A stretch of DNA of 26,316 nt from Reticulitermes lucifugus (lineage: Eukaryota > Arthropoda > Insecta > Blattodea > Rhinotermitidae), in the NCBI GenBank assembly GCA_026260175.1, contig JAKCWW010004080.1, forward strand, positions 1 through 26,316, given 5' to 3'. How positions within the stretch are numbered: the stretch's first letter is position 1; the number at the start of each line of letters is the position of its first letter. A model generated the notes under the pieces. It made no database searches, had not been told where the DNA came from, and saw only the letters and a list, made by a program, of their open reading frames with translations. The translations under genes and the position numbers were made by a program. Below are positions 17,477-26,316 of this stretch, in pieces.

Positions 17477-17552
17477 GCACTTTTTTTCCCCGAGTAGGAC
17501 TTCTTCTGTTTTCTCCTGTCAGTATAATTCGACCATTGCTTCATACTCATAG
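17477..17552 (+). mobile_element. SINE-B body fragment (headless, diverged)
   Basis: GGCACTTTTTTTCCCCGAGT, AGGACTTCTTCTGTTTTCTC, CTGTCAGT and CGACCATTGCTTCATA correspond to the SINE-B body (CAGGTTTTTCCCCGAGTACT, CGGTTTT, CCTGTCA, CCACCAGTGCTCCAT). No tRNA head precedes it. An older fragment lying 100 bases upstream of a full copy. Confidence 0.5.
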
Positions 17553-17653
17553 TGGAACATATCCCAGTTGTTATGGCACCGTATAGGGCGGTATGTACTA
17601 ATGTTTCATAGGATCAGGTCTCCATTTTAATATGACTAGAAAGACAACACGAG

Positions 17654-17945
17654 GGCCGTGCCATGGCTCAGGCGGTTAGTCGTCGGCCTCTCACCGCGGA
17701 GGCCCGTTTTCGATCCCGGGTCTGTCCATGTGGGATTTGTTGCGGACAAAGTGGCATTGGCACAGGTTTTTCTCCGAGTACTTCGGTTTTCCCCTGACAG
17801 TTTCGTTCTATCCGTGCTCCATTAAAATGGAAAAACAGAAAAAATCTCATGATCTTCATCACCTTCCTCATCGGGTTGCACAATAAGCCTTCAAGGCTGC
17901 GGTGCAATCGTAGAAACTGCTAAGGGGCCTTTCAATAAAGAAAGC
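17654..17945 (+). mobile_element. SINE-B copy 3 with target duplication
   Basis: Head GGCCGTGCCATGGCTCAGGC with A box, CTCACCGCGGAGGCCC and a slightly altered B box (GTTTTCGATCCCGGG). The body follows the family order to GGGGCCTTTCAATAAAGAAAG. ACAACACGA occurs immediately before (17644-17652) and immediately after (17946-17954), an exact 9-base target duplication that fixes both ends. Overlapping minus frame 17668-17907 is a shadow. Confidence 0.92.
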
Positions 17946-18068
17946 ACAACACGAAAACCACAGAAGAACTCTACACTCCCTTCGTAACCTCAAATGTATA
18001 GGCCTATTATAATACCTCGTTCGGAACAGTATCTGGTGTTTGTCTTCCGACGTTTATGTTTTGGCATA

Positions 18069-18348
18069 CAGGGCCGGTCCGAGACATATGGGCGCCCTGG
18101 GCAGACTAATAATTTTGCGCCCTTTAAACCGATATTTTTTAAACTTTTTCGACGTAGGACAGGGCTGGAGAATACTTTTGAGAGCGCATGCCAAATTTGC
18201 GGATAATTTTCGGAGAAATTCTTTCTCATGTGGAAAACCTGAGTGTACCAGCACAATATTTCAGATTATTCCAGTGATGTCTTAGCGCCCCTTATACTTT
18301 GGCGCCCCGGACAGCTGCCCGGCTGGCCCGCCTCTTAGACCGGCCCTG
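18069..18348. mobile_element. hAT-type MITE (280 bp)
   Basis: Perfect 11-base terminal inverted repeats CAGGGCCGGTC (18069-18079) and GACCGGCCCTG (18338-18348), a CAGGGCCGG-type end typical of hAT elements. The 8-base flanks TTGGCATA (18061-18068) and TTGTCCTA (18349-18356) agree at six of eight positions, consistent with an aged 8-bp hAT target duplication. Inside are GGGCGCCCTGGGCAG near the left end and a GCGCCCC/GGACAGCTGCCCGG block near the right, giving further imperfect pairing. Four short overlapping frames on both strands are a symmetry effect. It has no transposase of its own, so it would depend on an hAT source; the fossil at 20.8-22.5 kb is an hAT, but no link is shown. Confidence 0.82.
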
Positions 18349-18435
18349 TTGTCCTACGACGGCGTGATACTATGTCGCTGTTTGTCTGCGGCTTCTAAGG
18401 AACAAAATATCAGTTCCGCAGGTGACAGACGCATG

Positions 18436-18560
18436 CGGAGCATTGGTGGTACGATAATTGACAAGGCGAAAGGAAGTGCTTGTAGATGAACTTGTCCCAG
18501 TGCCACTTTATCTGCCACAAATCCAACATGGCGTTGGAATCTGTTGACTGACCGCCTGAG
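18436..18560 (-). mobile_element. SINE-B fragment (reverse, internally deleted)
   Basis: On the minus strand, CTCAGGCGGTCAGTC continues to CCATGTTGGATTTGTGGCAG, then AAAGTGGCACTGGGACAAG and CACCAATGCTCC. The tRNA head's B-box half is missing, so the A-box side runs nearly straight into the body. The frame 18354-18689 on the minus strand is a shadow. Confidence 0.65.
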
Positions 18561-19025
18561 ATAGGACACTGCGCTTTTAGCATAGGGAGGATAAGTATAC
18601 AAGGCAGTGAATTGATATATGAGAGGACAACTTAAGGACAGCAGTTCAGACGGAGAAATTTCTTGTGGGACTGAAATAAATATCGTCACAAAACATCTTT
18701 GTGTCTTGAGAGAAATACGTTATTACGGATAGGCATGTCAACCTTATGACTATTATTTCTGTATACGAGTATACAGTGAATTTGGGGGCTAAGGCAACAA
18801 AACTGCTGTGAATGCTAGAAAAGTTATTCTTCTATTTATTTATTTATTTAGTTGTTTATTATGTATTATATAACGATTCTGTCAGTATATCAGACTTCAT
18901 AGTGTCAAATAATACAGTGACGATGTATTCCGCTTTATTCAAATACTAAAGAAAAAATGGGAAGGAAATGGGGCAGTATGTCAGCCGTTTATGGACGTCA
19001 ATAAAACTTATGTTTCAGTGTTTTT
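18561..19025. other. Anonymous DNA with (TTTA)n
   Basis: A short TTTA tetranucleotide run lies at about 18834-18852. Otherwise nothing recognised. Confidence 0.4.
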
Positions 19026-19285
19026 GTGATGCAACAGTCTAACTGTGGCCTAGGCCGCCTCGTTGTTGAGGTTTCTAGCACACAACTAGACACACACACA
19101 CACCCACACACCCAGTAGGACTCCTCTCAACGAGTGATCAGCTCGTCGCAGAGGTCGCTATCTACACAACACACAACAAACACAACAGACGAACATCCAT
19201 GCCCGCAGCGAGAATCGAAACCGCTATACCAGCAATCCAGCGGCCGCAGAAGTACGCCTTAGACCGCGCAGCCGCCGGAATCGGC
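19026..19285 (-). mobile_element. SINE-A copy 3 (reverse)
   Basis: Minus-strand head from 19285: GCCGATTCCGGCGGCTGCGC, then GGTCTAAGGCGTACTTCTGC and a degraded B box (GGTTTCGATTCTCGC). The body has ATGGATGTTCGTCTG, GTGTTGTGTAGATAGCG, GCTGATCACTCGTT and AGTCCTACTGGG, ending near 19026. A CA-rich stretch (19083-19110) sits inside the body. No clear target duplication. Confidence 0.85.
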
Positions 19286-19439
19286 GGTTTTATATAAAGT
19301 TCTCACTGAGTTTGTTATGCACATCCATGAAACTAGTGAGGTTAATCAAATAATGTTTAAATGAAACCTACAACAAAGTCCGTACAGGCATACGTATACT
19401 CGTCTAAATTTCCTATTCAGAACAGTCAGAGGCAAGGAG

Positions 19440-20170
19440 CTACTGCAATGCTACTGCTTCTCAGATTTGTTCGTGCGTATGCTGCTAGGAAGGGAATTGA
19501 TTTTGGATGGACACATGAGGTTCTGCTTTATGCTGATGACCTTGATTTATTGGGAGGAAAGATGTATATAATAGATAAAAACAGAAGCTTTGTTATTGCT
19601 AGTAAGGTAGTTTGTCGAAAATAAATACTGAGAAAAAGAAGTGCGTGTTTATGTATCGTGAACAGAATGCGGGACAAAATCACGAGGCAGAATAGCTAAC
19701 ACATTCTTCGAACTTGTGCTAAAGTTCCAATGTTCGGTAACGACGATAGCAGATCCAAATGTCAGTCACGATGGAACGAAGAGCAGACTGAACTAAAGGG
19801 ATGCCTGCTGCCTCCAGTCCAGAATCTTCTGTCTTACATTTTGCTGTCCAAAAATGTAAAGTTAGAATATACAGAACTTTAAGTTTGCCTGTTCTTTTAT
19901 AAGAGCGCGAAAATTCGTCTCTCATATTAAGGGAAGAACATAGGCTGTAGATATTTGAGAATACGGTCCTGAGGAAGGTAAGTGGGTTATAAAGAAATGG
20001 TATGGAATGATGTGGACCAGATTAGTGTGGGTCAGGGTGGGGAAAATTGGCGGGCTGTTGTGAACACGGTAATGAACCTTCGATTTCGATAAAATTTGGG
20101 GGCCTTCTTGAGTAGGTGAGAAACTATTAGCTTTTTAAGTAGGACTCTCCTTCAATGAGTTAGCTACGAG
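19440..20170 (+). pseudogene. Decayed, internally deleted LINE ORF2 with YADD box
   Basis: Translated fragments in order: an LRFVRAYAARKGIDFGWTHE segment, then VLLYADDLDLLGG with the reverse-transcriptase YADD motif (19529-19540), an NRMRDKITRQNS-like segment, PPVQNLLSYILLSKNVK (about 19815-19864), REEHRL-stop-IFENTVLRKVSG (19930-19988), then after a jump DQISVGQGGENWRAVVNTVM NLRF (to about 20090) and a SRTLLQ-like 3' end. The family (recalled) has roughly 250 bases between the KxxG and WIxLAQD blocks that are missing here, including the 'RRMRWAGHVARM' block preserved in the 2.3 kb copy. Multiple frames and stops make it dead. The plus frame 19361-19624 covers only the first part; the minus frame 19719-19925 is its shadow. 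Confidence 0.8.
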
Positions 20171-20843
20171 GAGAAGTGAGCAATTACCGAAAGAAAGTTA
20201 CCCTGACAATTTAAGGCACTCTCTCTGATTTCTGTAAGGGGAGTGGCGAAGACCAGGAAAACCGAAGCATAGTTTGTTATCCGTCCCGGATTCAAGGCGA
20301 GTACCTCTCGAATACACGCCTAGATTGTCACTTCTTGAAACAACTTGCTCGACTATTGCTTTTTTTTTTTTTTTGGTTTTTCTTGATATCTACAGGAATA
20401 TTCCAAGATAATCTTGAAATTTAGTCATGAGAGAATCACATCCACGTCTTTCAAATTCGTTATTTTTCAGTGACGAGTTATGTCTGAGGAACTGACATCT
20501 TTATCGTGTAAGGCACACATAAAGGAATAACTAAATGGAAGCTATATGTTTCTGTTTTCAGATGTCGGGGAACATAATTCATTATGTCCGTTAGAAAGAA
20601 CAAATCTTATCATTCAATTAGTTTCTTCGCAACTGTAAATGCACCGCGAGGAAAGAACTTAACTAAGTAACATGTGCCATTTTTCCATCCTCACATCCTC
20701 TACAAACGTGTCACCAGCACACTGTAACTGTCGGGTGGGGTCCTGAGCAAAAGAGGGCTTGTTTTGCAATTATTATATATTTCATTTAAATTACCCTCAT
20801 GTATGTAAGAAATTCTTTACATGTATTATTAAACAATTTATGC
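20171..20843. other. Anonymous DNA with a poly-T run
   Basis: A run of about 15 T lies at 20360-20374. No gene recognised. The right part may be 3' noncoding sequence of the hAT element, but no convincing terminal inverted repeat was found. Confidence 0.35.
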
Positions 20844-22482
20844 CTAAGCATATTTAAGCGGAACGACTTTCTTCAAAAGTACAGGAATATGCGATTGTTC
20901 ACATGGCATATCAATAGAATTGTATTGCACAGTTGGGATCCCCTGTCTGGATTGAGCAGACAGACTTTTCCTCACTTTTGTCCACAGATTCTGCATTAAC
21001 GATAAAACTCGCTCCACATTCCAATTATGCGCAGGAACGGCGAAACATAATTTACCAAATTCATTAAGTTGGTACACTGTTACCTGTGCAAAAATATGTT
21101 TTCATTTTTCGTGAGACAGTAAAGAGTAAATTTTAAATTTTCTCATTTTCTTTCATATATCTTCGAAGGTGGCGAAAATCATCAAGGCAGTTTAAATAAT
21201 TAATACAAACACGACTGGAGAGTCCGTAGGCTTTTCCAAACATCTTGTTTTTGTTTTTAGTGACCCAAATCTGGAAGCGAATCTGTGGACAGTTGATATT
21301 TGAACGGCGTAAATGATTGCATGCCAATTACAAATGTTCCTTCACTCTGCAGTACCCATACCTTTGTTTGAAACATTCACGAAAGTGTCAATGGGCTAGA
21401 AATGTATTTTCAGGTAATTGTTACCAAAAAAATTCTAGTTATAACAGGAGATATTAATTGTGATGTACGAAAGACTTCAGTGCTAGCAATCTTTGTAACA
21501 ATCGTTCCACTACAGGAAAAAGTTACAGCCGTCTTTTCTCACAGTGATGCAAAAAATTTTCATATTCAGTGTCTACGAAACTACACAAACCTTTCAGCGA
21601 TTTAGTTCTCACAGTTTATGCAGAAAATTAATTACAAATTATTAAGATAATGTACTGAATATCAAAATTTAAAATGTCCGTTCCATGTTGCAAAGAGCTA
21701 TTGAAAATATTATCTGGAAAAAACCCCAGCCATTTAATTTGACTTTTGTTATAATTTTCAACTCAGCAAAACCTTAGTTTTTTTTGGAGAAGCGTGATAC
21801 TCCCCAAACCATTCTATTACAATTATCATTAGAAAATTCTGTGCAATTTCTAACAAGGTCGGTCTCTTTTAAGAGTCCCATGAACATCTTCTGCGGTGTT
21901 GTTTGTTGCTTCAGTTGATTTACTTTGAAGGTCTAATAGTTTTGTTTAGTGTCCACCTTTCTCCCAGTCAACATATTGAATCAGGATTGGAAACTTTTTA
22001 ACAGCTAGACGGTTGCTTGCGTCAGTAATCACTCTGCAAAGGGAATGTCTACAATGGATCCACACGACTTCAACTGCATGAGGAGAGATTAACACCATTA
22101 ATAACTGTATCTGTTTTCTTGCTCGCACGTAATGTTTCCGGGCTCTTTCGTAGTCCAGAAAAAGTTCGTCATTAGACGACGGTGCAATCCGTCGATTTGT
22201 AACTGTTGTGATGGTTCTTGCAGTTAAAGTGTGAGGTGCAATCAGGGGCAAGTACGTCATCACTTTGGGAGCCCGGTTAAACGGAGTAGCTCGCATTTGA
22301 TGAACTGCTTTCACCTCGAACATTCATTTTTTTTTCTGATTCCATATGTGCCTCTAGGTCAAACAGTCCTTTATTAGGAAATGACACTAATATTCCTAGA
22401 AGTCAAATTTGTTACGCCCACTACGAAAACAGGAAAAATTCTCCTGAAAATCGTCCGTGAATTTGCCTCTACGCTTTGGCAT
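20844..22482 (-). pseudogene. hAT-family transposase pseudogene
   Basis: Read on the minus strand from ATG at 22482: MPKRRGKFTDDFQENFSCFR then SGRNKF, a zinc-finger-like N-terminus of one hAT lineage, followed by a LEAHMESEKK block and RGESSS. ITDASNRLAVKKFPILIQYV (about 21983-22029) contains the first catalytic Asp in TDAS. FSNDNCNRMVWGVSRFSK near 21783-21836 carries the second (DNCN). Then SSLQHGTDILNFDIQYI, TVRTKSLKGLCSFVDTEYEN, an RRL-stop-LFPVVERLLQ block, and at the C-terminus EFGKLCFAVPAHNWNVERVL with SLMQNLWTKVRKSLSAQSRQ, the hAT dimerisation region with the third acid (VER, about 21013). At least five frame changes or stops break it. The 1.64-kb span (about 546 codons) is near full length, with some loss around 21100-21380. 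Family identity is from recall; no terminal repeats were identified. Confidence 0.85.
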
Positions 22483-23580
22483 TTTTGAACAGCAATAGAT
22501 TATACAGAGAGAGCGAACTAAAATTCCACACACCAAAAAGGGCAGTTAATGAATAGCAGACGGATTTGCCTTTCACAGACCACTCATTCAGTGATAACAT
22601 GCAGTTACCACTGTGATAGCCTGGCGGTACGTTACAGGAGGTGGGAAGTCCCGAGGTAATGAAGCGATTGGCCTTATTCATATTCCTTTCCCTACTAAAA
22701 CAGAGACAAAATTGGCAGATAGAAGGAAAGAGTTGGAGAAATGAATACGTTAATGCAACATCCCGCTTTGACTTGGCGAAAAAGGACTTGGTCGGTTTCC
22801 ATAATATCTTCGTGAAAACAAATTTTGTCCACCTTCCTTCAAGCGTTATCGTAAATTTATTTGCTGGGAGCCCAACAAGCTACAAAATCTGATGAGAATT
22901 TAATTATTAAAATTTAGTTCTCGTAGCGACTGTAAGATCTCTGTTACGACACTACGTAGCAGGAGAGCATTACCAACATTTTTAGATCGAATTCAAAATC
23001 CACCCTCCTAATGTGATGTACAAATAAGAGTGAGTTCTTTCAGAGCATAGCAATGTAATATGTTGCAAAACTTGCAATGATATGACGTGTGTATTAGTAT
23101 TTCTGAATCCGTCAAGTGCTATTATCTTTGACCTGTGTGAATTTGTCACTCCTCCACGCACATCTTGTTCTTCGCCAATACACAACCATACAAATCCTCG
23201 TTGTTCGCTGTCTTTACAGTAATACCAATGCTTAAAATGCTGGAGGGCATTCAAAATGAGGAGGAAACAAAGTAGTTCTCTTGCAGAACAGTGGGGAATG
23301 TCGACTAAAATATGAAATGTCAAGAGTTAATTACATTTAGCCTTCGAGTAAAATTTTCATGGGAATTGTAATCTCATACTTTGCATATGTGAACCCTTTA
23401 AAGAAAACTTCATCTTTGTCCATGGTTGTAATTAATTAATTTATTATTATTGTGAGTTTTGTTTGCGAAAACATCGATAAATGAAGAGCCAAAAAACTTC
23501 GATATTAAAAATGCGTGGGTATAAATTTTATATCTTCAAGAGGACATGTCCAGGAAAAACAGGACGTATGGTAACTCTGA
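22483..23580. other. Anonymous DNA upstream of the hAT relic
   Basis: Should contain the hAT 5' noncoding end. A minus-strand frame of 113 codons at 22982-23323 and a plus frame at 22641-22892 have unremarkable composition but no motif I recognise. The 113-codon frame is the only non-repeat frame here that I would not dismiss outright. Confidence 0.35.
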
Positions 23581-23830
23581 GCCGATCCCGGTGGCCGTGC
23601 GGTCTAAGCCATGGGTCTGCAGCAGTTCGCTTGCTGGGATTGAGGGTTCGAATCCCGCCAGGGTCATGGATGTCTGTCTCCTGTGAGTGTTGTGTGTTGT
23701 CAGGTAGAGGTCTCTGTGACGAGCTGATCACTCGTTCAGAGAAGTCCTACTGAGTGTAGTGTGTCTGAGTGTGATCTCGAAACCTCAACAATAGGAAGCC
23801 TGGACCCACTAGGGCTGTCGGGCCATAAAA
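23581..23830 (+). mobile_element. SINE-A copy 4, best preserved, with target duplication
   Basis: Head GCCGATCCCGGTGGCCGTGC, then GGTCTAAGCCATGGGTCTGC, a long variable-arm-like stretch and B box GGGTTCGAATCCC (23644-23656). GATCCC near the 5' end can pair with GGGTC at 23662-23666, giving an 85-base class II (Leu/Ser-like) tRNA shape. The body has ATGGATGTCTGTCTCCTGTG, GTTGTCAGGTAGAGG, GAGCTGATCACTCGTT and AAGTCCTACTG, ending CCATAAAA. ATGGTAACTCTGA before (23568-23580) and ATGCTAACTCTGA after (23831-23843) are a 13-base target duplication with one mismatch. Frames 23481-23753 (+) and 23528-23731 (-) are SINE shadows. Confidence 0.95.
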
Positions 23831-23843
23831 ATGCTAACTCTGA

Positions 23844-24966
23844 ATGTAGGAATTAGGAGTAGACTTAAAGGAAGTTGTGGGCATTCCAAGCAAACTATGA
23901 ACCATCCGACATGCTGGATTTTTCATTAATAGTAATATTCTATGGTCATATTTTCTGTCAGTATAGATCGTACTGCGAATATTACACACATCTGTCATTA
24001 AAAACTCAATAGTAATTACGTGCCATATCCTATTATTATACTTGCTTTCCAACAAACTGAATGCCTAATGGGGAAGTTCTAAATGTTTTGTCTCCAAATT
24101 TCTGAGCGAGGACCAATTGATTATAGTATTTTGAAATGCACACTAAAGTTTTTAGGTTTATGTCTGTTCATCTTAGCACACTCCATGTAGCAACCAAAAA
24201 AATTGATCTTAGCGATTTTCTCAAAACTAACGTATCATGAAAAAGAGGCACGCGACAAAAAAAGGTAGAGCTGATTAATACGTAAATCTTTCATATGAGA
24301 CATTTTCTATAAAATGAAAGCCAAGGAAATACAAGTATCGCTCTTTGTAGTTCTGACTTTTGTAACATTCGGTGTGCAAAAATGTACGTTTATCAAAATA
24401 AAAAAAAACGTTTGAAAAATACGTGTACTAGAAAGGATGGAGCGCAAAGTTGCACACTTGTCTTGTGATTGCTTACGTGTTCTGTGGAGCTCATCTTTAC
24501 GTTGTCCGTTATGGTATAGAGCTACACTGTGTTTCTAAAGTAAATATACTGGCCCAGTTTAAAAGTGTCTGCTTGACGTAGTTTCTTCCATGGACGTTTT
24601 TACCTAGCCAATACCTCCCTTAATGGATTTAGAAATTCCGTTACCGTGTTCACGGAATCTCTCAAAGTAATTTTACCTGTTTAAAATATTTTATTTTTAA
24701 GTCACGTGGCCGACTACGGATTGGAGGGCCAGGGCTTGATTGCTTGCAGTGGCAGGGATCAACCTGATCCTCCACTTTTTTACCTCATCCCTGAGTTCCA
24801 CCTTCTCTGATGTGTGTATGGCTATACTTTCATGGGGACAATGCGGCCGAAGAGTGACACTGGTCCCTCATCTCTGTCTACGATTACTGTCAATGTTGAG
24901 GATGTGTCCTACCTCGATTCTGTTTATACGCTTTACCGTGGTGCATAAGTGCTGGACGTTATGTTT
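23844..24966. other. Anonymous noncoding DNA
   Basis: No recognised gene, RNA or repeat in about 1.1 kb. The 113-codon plus frame 24740-25081 starts here and its last third is repeat-D sequence, so it is not called as a gene. Confidence 0.4.
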
Positions 24967-25068
24967 TGTATTTGAGGTCATAGGAGATTTTAAATGCTGT
25001 GTAGTTAAAATTGTGGCGTTCTGGGTCATGACACCGTGTAGTCTGATAGGTAGCTACCAGTGTTCCGA
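24967..25068 (+). repeat. Repeat D copy 2
   Basis: TTTTAAATGCTGTGTAG, TTAAAATTGTGGCGTTCTGG, then GTCATGACACCGTGTAGTCT (25024-25043), GATAGGTAGCTACCAGTGTTC. One frame reads VVKIVAFWVMTPCSLIGSYQ, the characteristic conceptual translation of this repeat in insect genomes (recalled). The 3' third with the CTGAAGA end is missing or replaced after 25068. Confidence 0.7.
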
Positions 25069-25617
25069 TTGGAACTGTTAACGTCGGTATTCTAACAAGA
25101 AGATGAAGACACCGCAGTTTTCTCCGAAAAGTTGGTAACCACTTAACTGGGCTATTCTCTGTCTAAACCCAGAAGATTACGTTCTAAATATGTGAGGTTA
25201 TGTTTTTATAACAGTTGTATGTCAGATGTCGCTTAGTGTACTCAAACCTGACCTTCAGAGTGACTGTCTTTGTAGGCATAATGCAGAGACAGGGGAGACC
25301 CTGAATTGTGTATCCATTCTCTGTCAGCGGGGAAAGTGGGGCTGGAATGCAGTCCCCAAAGCTTGTCCTTTTGTTTAAACTCTATCGCGAGCTCTGAGAA
25401 CACTTAACATATATCGGCAACATTATCAAGGTTTACATTATTCGCCTCTTTACAATTAATTTATGCTAAGCTTACATGTAAAAGAAACATGTTTATTACA
25501 AAGAAACGGTAATAAAGACGTCTTGTTTACTTCAGGGTATGTACCGATATATATTTTTCACCCGTTACTTAGATGTTCGGATATTCTCACAGCGGTGTTG
25601 ATAAAGGCTGAAGTATA
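25069..25617. other. Anonymous DNA
   Basis: At 25095-25140 AAGAAGATGAAGACACC...TTTTCTCCGAAAAGTTGGTAAC has a loose hammerhead-like layout but with a broken core (GAAAA, no CTGA). Otherwise nothing recognised. Confidence 0.35.
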
Positions 25618-25621
25618 GTGG

Positions 25622-25700
25622 AATGTTACGCGGTGTCTGCTGGCAGATGGTTACCAGCATTTCGAAGAAGAGTATTGCCTTTACCTGAAGGGTTAAGCAG
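25622..25700 (+). repeat. Repeat D copy 3 (diverged)
   Basis: TTACGCGGTGTCTGCTGGCA, GATGGTTACCAGCATTTCGA, AGAAGAGTATTGCC and ACCTGAAGGGTTAAG follow the order of the 11.1 kb copy (TGACGCCGTGTAGTCTGA, TAGCTAC, TTTCGAAGGAAG, CTTCAGGGT) at lower identity. Confidence 0.55.
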
Positions 25701-26253
25701 GAATAAATTAAGGCACTGTCGACCTTGGAAATGCCTGTTACTATTTACCAGTCGACACGGCGTAACATCCCAGAAGATTTGAATCTTATTATATGCAGCG
25801 TTACAAAAGGTAGGCTTATGTCCTTCCCCTTGCTTTGTTGTTAGAATAGTAGTGAAAAGGAGCTAAATCTTTATAGAATAAACAACATGGAAACTCAGAA
25901 ATTAATGTCAGGTATTGGGAACGAGAATTCGAACCATATCCAGACGCTCTACCCAATGCTTGCACATCGAAGAAACAGGCGTGTCTACTGTACAGACGGA
26001 AAGAATGAGGAGTGTATGGCTAACATCTGGGGTCTTCTGAATTACGTCCACTGTAGGAAACAGGAAACGGGAAAAAATAGTTCTGCATTCAACACGCCCT
26101 GTTTACCTTTCCCGCTAACTCGGACTGAGCACTAATTTCGTCTCTCTCCCATGGGCTCGTGTTATTTCTATCTTTATAACCTAAAGCTTCTGCTTCCTAC
26201 TTCTGCTGTCTGTCCGTCAGAGAGGGTGCCCCAAGACTAATACTGTAACTCTC
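25701..26253. other. Anonymous DNA with a tRNA-like relic
   Basis: On the minus strand near 25915-25965, GCATTGGGTAGAGCGTCTGG and ATGGTTCGAATTCTCG resemble the D-arm and T-arm of a tRNA-derived head. No SINE body recognised. The overlapping 82-codon plus frame (25887-26135) has no known motif. Confidence 0.35.
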
Positions 26254-26316
26254 GGCCGTGCCGTGGCTCAGGCGGTTAGTCGCCGGCCTCTCACCACGGA
26301 GGCCCGGGTTCGATCC
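26254..26316 (+). mobile_element. SINE-B copy 4 (cut by the window end)
   Basis: GGCCGTGCCGTGGCTCAGGC, GGTTAGTCGCCGGCCTCTC, ACCACGGAGGCCCGGGTTCG, ATCC: the tRNA-like head up to the B box, nearly identical to the heads at 12701 and 17654. The body lies beyond the window. Confidence 0.9.

Noticed and set aside
17990-18285. Five overlapping short frames on both strands
   Set aside because: They coincide with the hAT MITE, whose symmetry and GC-rich ends keep several frames open.
19719-19925. 68-codon minus frame with a familiar look
   Set aside because: It is antisense to the LINE fragment; such strings appear as spurious predicted proteins in insect annotations.
20719-22622. Short GTAACTG strings near both sides of the hAT relic as terminal inverted repeats
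   Set aside because: Only seven bases match, their position relative to plausible 8-bp duplications does not fit, and chance is likely.
23581-23668. Possible genuine tRNA gene (class II shape)
   Set aside because: The acceptor stem has mismatches, and the unit continues into a SINE body with target duplications; same family as three other copies.
24740-25081. 113-codon frame ending in a protein-like string
   Set aside because: The recognisable end is the conceptual translation of repeat D, common in insect genomes and not a gene.
1-26316. Prokaryotic features (operons, ribosome binding sites, CRISPR array, attachment sites)
   Set aside because: Sequence character is eukaryotic: Pol III SINEs, LINE and DNA transposon fossils and microsatellites. 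No regularly spaced direct repeats were seen.

Overview
The window reads as nuclear DNA of a large, repeat-rich insect genome, most likely a cockroach- or termite-like (polyneopteran) species. The basis is AT-rich noncoding DNA, several tRNA-derived SINE families with intact A/B boxes, an insect-type non-LTR retrotransposon tail, decayed DNA transposases and a scaffold gap of N. The species call is inference from recalled repeat styles and cannot be proven here. I found no convincing host exon, no intact rRNA or tRNA gene, no CRISPR array and no open frame longer than about 160 codons that looks coding. The longest frames are repeat-derived or shadows.

Layout. 0-3 kb: a reverse SINE-A (461-710), a hammerhead-like motif (1041-1076), and the C-terminal part of a LINE protein (2160-2450). 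That LINE is interrupted by a 348-bp foldback element flanked by a 10-bp duplication and resumes at 2799. 3-7.4 kb: mostly anonymous DNA with two related repeat copies near 4.6 and 5.4 kb. 7.4-9.75 kb: SINE-C, SINE-A, repeat G, SINE-C. 10.46-11.03 kb: an internally deleted DNA transposon with terminal inverted repeats and the tail of its transposase. 11-14.9 kb: repeat D, a tRNA-like relic, repeat G split by a SINE-B, a hammerhead-bearing arm (13.4-13.5 kb), a palindrome whose centre is an assembly gap (14.0-14.24 kb), and a reverse SINE-B. 15.5-16.2 kb: a FLYWCH/MULE transposase fossil. 16.5-19.3 kb: repeat G, SINE-B copies, a 280-bp hAT-type MITE and a reverse SINE-A. 19.4-20.2 kb: a second, internally deleted LINE tail with the YADD box. 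20.8-22.5 kb: a nearly full-length but broken hAT transposase on the minus strand. 23.6-26.3 kb: a SINE-A with clear target duplication, two repeat-D copies and a SINE-B cut by the window edge.

The most interesting signal is a recurring RNA-like motif: CTGANGA, a short self-complementary stem, GAAA(C/T), then G(T/C)A, with flanking bases that pair across the motif. This is the hammerhead ribozyme core with an almost absent stem III, a form reported for Penelope-like retroelements. Four copies are convincing (1041+, 2542-, 2703+, 13477-), one is cut by the gap (14141+), and several weaker look-alikes lie in other repeats. In the foldback element at 2.5-2.8 kb two copies face each other as an inverted pair. 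Every functional statement here is inference from sequence alone. Names SINE-A/B/C and repeat D/G are local labels.
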